NCBI GenBank assembly: GCA_021292105.1
Contig: CM037874.1
Coordinates: 21,201,534-21,265,533 of the forward strand
Direction: 5' to 3'
DNA length: 64,000 bases
Origin: Anadara kagoshimensis
Taxonomy: Eukaryota; Mollusca; Bivalvia; Arcoida; Arcidae
Positions 56,602-64,000 of the stretch are shown here, one piece after another. Both the position numbers and the translations under genes were made by a program. Within the stretch, counting starts at the first letter, position 1. The number at the start of each line of letters is the position of its first letter. Below the pieces are notes generated by a model. The model was not told where the DNA came from and searched no databases. It saw only the letters and a list, made by a program, of their open reading frames with translations.

Positions 56602-57671
56602 CAGGGATTTATCAGGGTGTTTTGGGAAAAGGCCCTAAACTAAAAATTGGGAAAAACTATCAACTTTTTGCTCATTTGGGAAAACTTTGACATCATTTTT
56701 GATGCCATTAATGATTAAATCTAATGGTTTTAGTGTATTGAGTTGATTGAAGATTGAGAAAAGCAGCCACATTTATGACCAGACTTCAGCTTTGTATTTG
56801 GTAAGATTTTCTAATAGGACATTTCTGGGTTACTTAATATCCTGTCCGGTTCTGTATTTTATAATACACTTCCGGGAAAAATTTTAGGCATACCTACTTC
56901 CCATTTTTTTTTTTTTTTTTTTTGTGAAGGACGCATAGTTGCAAATACCGGGAAATTTGGTTGATTGTCAATTGATTGTAGAAGGCAAAGTATTGGTGTG
57001 CGATACCGGGATGCAATTACCATGGTAGGAAAGGTCCCAGAAAATATCCTTTCATGGAAGATATTAATTTTTTACTGTTTCCAACTAAGAAAGACACAAG
57101 AAAAAGGAGGAAATGGTTAAATGCCATTAGACACCCTCTCGACTACGATCCAAAACCCTGGCACAGGTTGTGTAATCGGCATTTCAGTGAGTCCGATTAT
57201 CCAGAACTATTCCCATGGAATAATTACGGTGATGATACACCGACCAGGGCCGCCACTTCAATTTAAAATTGAAACCACCAGGAGCCCATGCAAAGACATG
57301 TATGATGGGTACGTCATGCAATTGTTGTAAGATCAAGTTAAATTTATCAGCAAATTTCTAATCAAACTTTTAAGTAAGACAATTACAAGTCTCTTTAATT
57401 CCGGAACTTAAGAGTTGACGAAATGCCATGATAAAATGATAATTTGAAGAAAGCTTTCGAAATCATGTAAACACAAAAGTAAACCGGAAGAACGGATGCC
57501 TAAAATTTTGACCATGTGACCGATATTATACTACACAAAATGGGATTCCGGACTATCCTGGAAACAGGCTATTGGGAATTTTCTCAGCCCATTTTGGGAA
57601 AAAATCAATGTTTTTTTCCATTGGGAATGGGGCCGAATTTCGGCCCTAAATAGGCTCTTGATAAATCCCTG
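56602..57671 (+). mobile_element. DNA transposon remnant with CAGGGATTTATCA ends
   Basis: The ends CAGGGATTTATCA and TGATAAATCCCTG (one base apart in the inner part) form inverted termini. AAAAG flanks both sides (56,597-56,601 and 57,672-57,676), possibly part of a longer decayed target duplication. CAGGG-type ends are common in hAT-like elements. GGGAAAA-rich subterminal stretches occur on both sides. It contains a broken THAP-like exon. Confidence 0.65.
57022..57266 (+). pseudogene. degenerate THAP-type zinc finger fragment
   Basis: The frame from 57,054 codes FPTKKDTRKRRKWLNAIRHP and RLCNRHFSESDYPELFP. This is the pattern of the second half of a THAP C2CH DNA-binding domain (FP..D..R...W, then C-x2-H-F). 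The expected first two cysteines are not in the same frame. A MVGK-like start at 57,022 lies in another frame, so a small deletion has broken the domain. THAP domains are found in P-element and related transposases, which fits the enclosing element. It is not part of ataxin-2, being on the other strand inside an intron. Confidence 0.6.
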
Positions 57672-58034
57672 AAAAGTGATGGTTAAGATGAGTTGAGCAA
57701 TGATGTTTTATGTCCCAGACACTTATATAAAGCAAGTCAGCTCTGGGAGGATGGAAGAAACCAGAGTGACTGAAGAAAACCACTTATCTTCTGCATGGAA
57801 CTGACAAACTTTCACACAAGGATTTTCCCTGAGTAGGATTCACATTTAGGCAGCCAGAAGACCTGTGACAGGAAAGAGAAACTTTACATCAAGTAACTAA
57901 AGAAAACTTCTTATCATGTAACATAGTGAAGGAAATACTACAGAGGATGGACGACTTTCAAGGTGATGTAAAATAATGACACAACTTTTCATGCAATCCA
58001 AAGTTCTCTTGTTTAATATTTCGACTATACTCAC

Positions 58035-58104
58035 TGGTGTAAATGGCTTTGCTGTTGGATTGAATTCTTTTGCCATTGGATTTAAAATTGAATTCTTTAC
58101 ATAT
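58035..58104 (-). CDS. ATXN2: ataxin-2, exon F with PAM2 motif
   Basis: Seventy bases coding EYVKNSILNPMAKEFNP and TAKPFTP. SILNPMAKEFNPTAKPF is the PAM2 motif, which binds the MLLE domain of poly(A)-binding protein and links ataxin-2 to mRNA and stress granules. The core residues L, N, P, A, EF and P are all present. Acceptor ATTTTACAG and donor CCA|GTGAGT; phase 2 in, 0 out. This exon is the strongest evidence for the gene's identity. Confidence 0.97.
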
Positions 58105-58527
58105 CTGTAAAATCAAAAGGAAATAAAGTTAAAATAATCAAATTATCACTGTAACAGAATATTATACCAGGACTAGGTACATTGCTGACCAGGGATGTCA
58201 GAAAGATGTATGCTTCGGGCACCATACAAAAACATCAATGGAGTGGAGTGGATTAATTGTGTAAAGATATTAATATTTTGATGATTAATAATTTTTACAT
58301 TCAACTTTTACTCTTTGAAATCAACATTGAGGAAAAAACATAAACTTCATTTTATTAATGCTGAAGGTCAAGAAACTGCCATAAAAGTAACATATACAGT
58401 ATATATATTTGCAAATTTTAGCATAAAGTTTGTAAATCTGGCCATTATTTATTCAAATTTGTGGCAACATAATTATGTCTATTTTTTTTTTTAAATTCTG
58501 TATTGTGCGACGCAATGATAAGCTTAC
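58105..58527 (-). other. ATXN2: ataxin-2 intron between exons E and F
   Basis: GTAAGC to TTTTACAG; nothing else recognised. Confidence 0.8.
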
Positions 58528-58694
58528 TCTGGTAAATCTTTTTCTGATTCAGTTTCTGTTTGTTGTTCTTGTGATGTGTGTTCCGCCACCGGTTTCTGTT
58601 CCTCTGTTTGTACTTTTTCTATAATTTCTGCACTACTGTCTATAACCTTTTCATCTTTCTCTTTGGATTCTTTCTCTTTTGTTTCTTCATCTAA
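58528..58694 (-). CDS. ATXN2: ataxin-2, exon E (acidic)
   Basis: Phase 0 in, 2 out; acceptor TTTGTTTACAG, donor CAGA|GTAAGC. Encodes LDEETKEKESKEKDEKVIDS and a Glu/Lys-rich region ending ESEKDLPE, directly before PAM2. Vertebrate ataxin-2 has a similar KEEKKD-rich stretch at the same place. Confidence 0.93.
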
Positions 58695-58998
58695 CTGTAA
58701 ACAAATTTCACACAATTGTAAGGTACAGAAATTACATTTCTTTTAGGCTCTTATTTTTTTCTGAGCCTTTTAGTGTGCATTAGTCGAAAAAACAATAGTG
58801 CATTACCAAGTATAGATTAAAACCCATGCTACGTAACTAATGGATACAATTTCGATAAATTCTAAGTAAAACTTACATTTTAACCCATGATTCTGAACAC
58901 ATCTAAAATTTTAAATAGTTCTTGAATTTTTATATGATTTTACACTTCAGGAATAAAATGCTGAAAAATAAAAGCAAAGTATACTATCTAAAACTTAC
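58695..58998 (-). other. ATXN2: ataxin-2 intron between exons D and E
   Basis: GTAAGT to GTTTACAG, about 0.3 kb, featureless. Confidence 0.8.
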
Positions 58999-59048
58999 TT
59001 TAAATTTCGTACTAAAATCTTTTAATTCTTGTACTACAACATCCCGAG
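58999..59048 (-). CDS. ATXN2: ataxin-2, exon D
   Basis: Fifty bases between TTTTTTCAG and AAA|GTAAGT, coding (G)ARDVVVQELKDFSTKFK. It lines up with the HRKQIDDLKKFKNDFRL helix of vertebrate ataxin-2 that precedes the PAM2 region. Phase 1 in, 0 out, consistent with exon C and exon E. Confidence 0.92.
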
Positions 59049-60301
59049 CTGAAAAAACAACAACAAAATATATAACAGAAATAAATCACTACAAAACCCA
59101 AATGTCTAACATTAACAATCCAGTTTTATTCAAAACAACTAAGTTTTTCCCATCAATGAATCATTAGTTCCCATATAACATGATTTTGTTAATTTTTCAA
59201 AAAACACCTTTCTGCCTATAAAACTGGGAAAATTGATTTATAAAATATAACAAACTGCATTACGAGATCCTCATTTCAAAGATGTAATATTGTGACAATG
59301 CTAGTTTGAAGTTTAGCTAGGAGTGCATGGTATGCTTTGAACATAACAGCTTGTCCATCCACTAGCGGTACTTAGAAAACTGCTGGGGTGAGTGAGGCAC
59401 TGGCCATGAAATGTCTTGTACTCTTACATCTCTGATGATAAGCAACTACCTGTTCGGCTGGAGACAGAATGTAACAAGCTTCACTCAGCAAGCTTGATTG
59501 TATATACTAACCTTTAGGATTAGAATTTCTTCTATCTATTTTACTAGATAACGGTGATGTTTGTAATGTTTCTGATTTAGTTGTACTAACCTTTAGGATT
59601 AGAATTTCTTCTATCTATTTTACTAGATAACGGTGATGTTTGTAATGTTTTTGATTTAGTTATACTAACCTTTAGGATTAGAATTTCTTCTATCTATTTT
59701 ACTAGATAACGGTGATGTTTGTAATGTTTTTGATTTAGTTGTACTAACCTTTAGGATTAGAATTTCTTCTATCTATTTTACTAGATAACGGTGATGTTTG
59801 TAATGTTTCTGATTTAGTTGTACTAACCTTTAGGATTAGAATTTCTTCTATCTATTTTACTAGATAACGGTGATGTTTGTAATGTTTCTGATTTAGTTAT
59901 ACTAACCTTTAGGATTAGAATTTCTTCTATCTATTTTACTAGATAACGGTGATGTTTGTAATGTTTTTGATTTAGTTGTACTAACCTTTAGGATTAGAAT
60001 TTCTTCTATCTATTTTACTAGATAACGGTGATGTTTGTAATGTTTTTGATTTACTTATACTAACCTTTAGGATTAGAATTTCTTCTATCTATTTTACTAG
60101 ATAACGGTGATGTTTGTAATGTTTCTGATTTAGTTATACTAACCTTTAGGATTAGAATTTCTTCTTTCTATTTTACTAGATAACGGTGATGTTTGTAATG
60201 TTTCTGATTTAGTTATACTAACCTTTAGGATTAGACTTTCTTCTTTCTATTTTACTAGATAACGGTGATGTTTGTAATGTTTTTGATTTAGTTATACTAA
60301 C
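59049..60301 (-). other. ATXN2: ataxin-2 intron C-D, mostly an exon-boundary tandem array
   Basis: The intron starts with GTTAGTATAACT at 60,301. For the next ~800 bp it consists of ten further copies of the end of exon C plus the donor (see the repeat entry), then ~450 bp of ordinary intron. Confidence 0.85.
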
Positions 60302-60372
60302 CTTTAGGATTAGAATTTCTTCTATCTATTTTACTAGATAACGGTGATGTTTGTAATGTTTCTGATTTATTT
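59503..60372 (-). repeat. ATXN2: 79-bp tandem array of an exon 3' end plus splice donor, 11 units
   Basis: The plus-strand word CCTTTAGG recurs at 59,511, 59,590, 59,669 and so on to 60,301, exactly 79 bp each time. Read on minus, every unit contains the coding segment ETLQTSPLSSKIDRRNSNPK, then AAAG|GTTAGTATAACT. The rightmost unit is the real 3' end of exon C; the other ten lie in the following intron. In six units (including the real one) the coding segment is preceded by AAATCAG, in five by AAATCAA. The units are almost identical, so the expansion is recent or homogenised. Confidence 0.95.
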
Positions 60373-60496
60373 TCATTTATTGTATTACTTTGTTGTTCTA
60401 CTACTACAGGACTAGGTTTACTTGAAGACGATGATGAAGATGACGACGACGTGTGTACAGGTTCTGTTCTCTTTACATCTCTTATAACATCTGGTA
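60302..60496 (-). CDS. ATXN2: ataxin-2, exon C
   Basis: 195 bp, phase 1 in and out; acceptor GTGTTTTCAG, donor AAAG|GTTAGT. Encodes VPDVIRDVKRTEPVH, a run of ten Ser, KPSPVVVEQQ and then ETLQTSPLSSKIDRRNSNPK. The region corresponds to the Ser/Pro-rich linker before the QIDDLKKFK helix in vertebrates. The last ~68 bp of this exon together with the donor form the repeating unit of the adjoining array. Confidence 0.9.
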
Positions 60497-60991
60497 CTGA
60501 AAACACCAAAGTAAAACACAAATTTGCATAAATATACAACATATGATAAAACTAGGAACTAGTATGATTATCAATTCAATATTATATCAACATTAATGTA
60601 AACTATAATTTCCAACTTTCAAACACTGTGAAATTAGTGTTAAACAAATGCTTTGAGGAATTAAGTTTTGAGATGTGTAGTAATAAATAGAACTAGAACG
60701 GTTTTCCATTGAATTGAAGATTTTTTTGTGATGGTTCTGTTTGAGTCGGGAAATCTCTTTCAATATTATTTCATTATTTGAAAACCCAATATGACTTGTA
60801 TAAAACATGTACATGTATATAATTTTCGCATAACAAAATTTACATCTTACAAACTTATAAACATGTATAAACATTATTTTTCTTAAAAATCTAATTTGGA
60901 TATTATAACTTGTGTAATATTTTCCACAGAAAATAACTAGTACTTATAAATCAAAAATAAAGCATAACATAAATGGCATATAATAACCTAC
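60497..60991 (-). other. ATXN2: ataxin-2 intron between exons B and C
   Basis: GTAGGT to GTTTTCAG; no other feature recognised. Confidence 0.8.
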
Positions 60992-61188
60992 CTGAATTTC
61001 CGTTACTAAATTTAGATTCTTCTATACTTGGAGGGATGTGTGATTGTGTTGACTGTGTAGGGGGAGTAGTAGGAGGGGGATGACTATGCACTGGTGAAAC
61101 TGGCCCTTTATTTGGCACATTATGATTAACTATATTAGCCCCTCGTACATTTCTAGTCTGTTGATTTCTTCTCATTGGTGGTATATAT
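60992..61188 (-). CDS. ATXN2: ataxin-2, exon B
   Basis: The first base completes a Lys codon from the previous exon (AA|A), giving KYIPPMRRNQQTRNVRG. Vertebrate ataxin-2 has KYIPPGQRNRE at this point, just after the LsmAD domain region. A Pro/Ser/Thr-rich stretch (PVHSHPPPTTPPTQSTQ) follows. Acceptor GTATATTTTCAG and donor TCAG|GTAGGT; phase 2 in, 1 out. Confidence 0.95.
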
Positions 61189-63967
61189 CTGAAAATATAC
61201 AAGTAACAATATCTATAGGTCGCAATGGAAGATTTATACAGCAATGTTTTACATTGCACATTATCTCTTACATCTTGATCTGAAATATTTACTGTACTAT
61301 CAATGAGAGATGTCAGAAGGACGGCTAGTTTGTTCATGTCACCTGCATCTTTTCAAAATTGGATGACAGGACTACAAGAGTATTGAGTAAGCTTCTTTTG
61401 TCAGTTTTCTTCAATAAACTCTTTCCCTGAAGAATTTCATTAAACCCAGGCAAACATAAATTTTCAAACTAAACAGCTAACCACAAAATGAGATCTATTT
61501 TTTTATAAATCAAAAACAAGCGTACTACTTCATGTTCAAATCAAAATCCCAAAACAAAGTAAAACATTGAAACTAACAAATTAGGCTAAATTTATCATAT
61601 TTTGGTAACAGTATTATGTTCACTTATTTTTAGATTTTTCACAATTTTTTTTAGATGGTCTTGATATCAAAATTAAATGGATAGCAGAGAAATGCAATTC
61701 ATAATCCGATTGACTTCTAAATTTAGGTCTTTCTATATGCACAACATTTTTATGTGAAATTAAAACATTTGTGGGCCATCTTTTCGTTTAATTTGAAATC
61801 ATTAATATATATTTGAGAACATGTTATTGTTAATGACTAGTGGTGTGCGGTAAGGTATTTTAACAAACAATATTATGTTGGTAATTGTTGAAATAACAGT
61901 TTGAATTTTGATGTATTGATTTGAATTTTGTTAAAATCTTTGTTTGACAATAATCTTAAGAGATTTAGATTTCAAGTTTTGAATCAACTTGGTTGAAATA
62001 GACAATACGGGAGTTTAACAATTTTATATCCCTTGATTACTCTCTATGGTTAGAGATAAGAAAGTGTTCCGTTTGCAAGCCAGGGGGCATTCCCCTATTA
62101 CCTACATGTGCTAGTATGAAACTTAGTATATGTAATACTGTACACATTATATTTTATTTTCTTAAAGTGTTTCGTCTAAAAATAAATAAATAAATAAATA
62201 AATTTTGAAACATGGAGTTGAATGCCGCATCAATATACACTTTAAATATTTTAAATCTTTATTTTATTTTTTATTTTTATTTATTCTTTTTACTTTTTTT
62301 TTTTTTTTTCATTGACACACAGTGAAAAAAATTCATGTCATGTCTATCAATTAAATTTATTTATTTATTTATTTATTTATTTTAAATTTTATTTTAGAAA
62401 GTAACTTTATAAGGCAATGGATGGTTACTTTAGTTAAAACGTTTGAAATAAAAAGGGATTTTTTCTAAAAAGTAATGAATCGTTTACCATTTCATATGCT
62501 ATTTTTTATGAAATCAAAATAAAAAAAAATATGACAACCAAAAAAAAAAAAAGGATAAAATTATTGAAACCATACAGATATTTAATGTTAAAGTTTATTT
62601 TATATTTTTTAATTCACATTCTAATACTTTTACAATATTCTTTAACATTCATACATTTCATTTATCAGTTTATAAGTTTGAAATTATCAGAGACATATAT
62701 TATCTTGTATATTGAATAAGTTTGATGAAGTTTGTATAATTGATAAAAACGATACTTGTAAATTCTTAATGTTATCGATGAATGCTGACCATAAAGGGGT
62801 TCATTTGTCGTTTGTCGGTACGTGTCATGTATTGAGTCATCCGGTAATGTTGACAGGTGTGTGGAGGTATGTGAATTACGGATACTAACCGTAATAGATT
62901 AAGACTTCAACAACATCATCTTGGTAATACATTACGGGATAAACAATTCATCAATGAGAAACTTTTTAATAAACAGTAATGTAACATGTAGATATGAGGA
63001 GCATCATATTTCTTGGAGCAAAAATTGGGTAAGGGAAAGAATAAAATGTAATTGTAATCGCCATAAGTACATCATAATTTTGGGTTCGTTTAATTGATTA
63101 AAATTAGTTAAATGTAATTCTGTCAAAGGAAATTATATACATGTATACAGAATATATCGATTCAATTTTCTCCCACATCGTCGTAAACTTTATAAGTTTT
63201 GATACTATTTCAAGAAAAGAACAACTGATAAAGTTCTTCCACAAACTTGTATGTATTCAAGATTGTTTTTCTAGCTATAGACTGCCTATTATTAGTCATA
63301 TCCTTGTCCTTATAGCAAACATAACCATTTTATTTTTTTAAAAGTTTAAAATTCTTAACAAAATGTATTAATTATACTTCTTTAATTTGGTTTATTCATT
63401 TTTATCATCTTTTAATTTTAACTGTTTTTTTTTAAATTCTTGATAGTTTTAATTTCTAAAATATTAAAAAATTAACATGTTTGACTTAAAGAAAATATAA
63501 CTTTATTAGTAAGAAAAAGTTTTGTCACATAAAATATATACTTATTCATGAATTAATGTAAATATATCCCATTTACGGCAATGTTTAACCATTTAAAAGC
63601 GTTACCAGCCTTAGACCTTTATTACGACTGCCCCCTCGATTGCAAATCACGTTCAATCGCGTCTAATCTCGTAAGGTCACGGACCTTGCGCATGCGTAAT
63701 AAACAATGTTAAACTCCTCTATTCTGTAAATTTTATTGTGTGTTAGCATCCATCTTAAAATATCCAATGCCCAAATTCCTTAGCTGCTATTTTAGATAAG
63801 AATAGATATACTACATGTATTTCGAATCTTAATGGATGTGTGGTATACTGTGGTATTTGGTAAAATATCATGATATATCGTGGTAATTTTTTTCTGCAGT
63901 ATCCCATCTCTATTTATGACGTTCTATTATAATATTTGAAGACTTATAGAGTAACTTGTTGACTTAC
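61189..63967 (-). other. ATXN2: ataxin-2 intron between exons A and B
   Basis: About 2.8 kb from GTAAGT to ATTTTCAG. It contains a family B fragment (61,520-61,595), (AAAT)n/(TTTA)n microsatellites near 62,180 and 62,355, and a small CpG-bearing block with an NRF1-like site near 63,690. Confidence 0.8.
63686..63698. promoter_or_regulatory. NRF1-like palindromic site in a CpG-bearing patch
   Basis: TTGCGCATGCGTA is close to the NRF1 consensus (TGCGCATGCGCA). Just upstream, AAGGTCACGGACCT contains an AAGGTCA nuclear-receptor half-site. Patches like this are rare in the AT-rich intron, so an internal or alternative promoter of ataxin-2 is possible. Confidence 0.3.
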
Positions 63968-64000
63968 TTTCCAGATGTCTGCATATTAACTTGTGAATTG
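63968..64000 (-). CDS. ATXN2: ataxin-2, exon A (partial, runs off the window)
   Basis: The last 33 bases of the window, on minus, read (N)SQVNMQTSGK with donor GGAAA|GTAAGT in phase 2, which joins exactly to exon B. Vertebrate ataxin-2 has a Gly-Lys directly before YIPP at this point. The LSm and LsmAD domains should be encoded to the right of the window. Confidence 0.8.

Larger units (their letters stand above)
56205..58034 (-). other. ATXN2: ataxin-2 intron hosting a THAP-bearing DNA transposon remnant
   Basis: The intron runs from GTGAGT to ATTGAAACAG. It contains the inserted element at 56,602-57,671. A possible SINE remnant (GGGAGGATGGAAGAAACCAG) lies at about 57,690-57,880. Confidence 0.8.

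Noticed and set aside
1..64000. CRISPR array or bacterial operon
   Set aside because: Repeats are in direct contact without spacers of constant size, genes have spliceosomal introns, and no prokaryotic gene is present.

Overview
The window reads as invertebrate animal nuclear DNA, most likely from a marine bivalve mollusc. The sequence is AT-rich. Its genes are split by GT-AG introns, and its proteins are animal proteins (ataxin-2, myosin-XVIII, animal-type QPRT, a Mab-21/cGAS-like protein). It is crowded with repeats of the kind bivalves carry: tRNA-derived SINEs, a pearl-like element with tandem core repeats, MITEs, a mariner and several minisatellites. The assignment is inference from gene content and repeat style; no species can be named.

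Layout. 1-14.6 kb has no recognisable exon and is probably intron of the minus-strand gene to its right. It holds a pearl-like element (1.27-2.95 kb), a SINE, a dead mariner with TA target duplication (4.46-5.76 kb), two hairpin MITEs and a 54-bp tandem array. 14.6-15.65 kb (minus) is the first coding exon of a myosin-XVIII (MYO18A-like) gene: a Lys/Glu-rich N-terminus followed by a PDZ domain. Its motor and tail exons lie beyond the left edge. 16.1 kb carries promoter-like YY1/ETS sites. 16.3-19.8 kb is duplicated and repetitive DNA. 20.05-21.78 kb (minus) is a complete intronless coding sequence for a 577-aa Mab-21 / cGAS-like-receptor family protein. Two large satellite arrays follow directly: a 30-bp unit at 22.2-23.85 kb and a 194-bp unit at 24.3-25.9 kb.

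28.78-36.2 kb (plus) is a complete three-exon QPRT gene (quinolinate phosphoribosyltransferase, de novo NAD synthesis). Its 6-kb first intron holds three copies of one MITE and several tandem repeats. 36.2-44.5 kb is non-coding, with a 73-bp tandem array and two SINEs. 44.5-64.0 kb (minus) is the 3' half of an ataxin-2 gene: eleven well-supported coding exons and one tentative last exon, recognised by the PAM2 motif, the KYIPP segment and Gln/His/Pro-rich blocks with phase-matched splice sites. Its LSm/LsmAD domains lie to the right of the window.

The genes are not a functional cluster; they are unrelated housekeeping or immune-type genes. The most unusual structure is in ataxin-2. The 3' end of one coding exon, together with its splice donor, is tandemly repeated eleven times (79-bp unit), so each unit ends in an intact donor. 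Several units also carry an AG that would delimit a 60-nt, frame-preserving 20-residue cassette. Second are a large polar insertion in the Mab-21/cGLR protein, whose NTase acidic triad appears retained, and a perfect 56-bp-arm hairpin in the ataxin-2 terminal intron.
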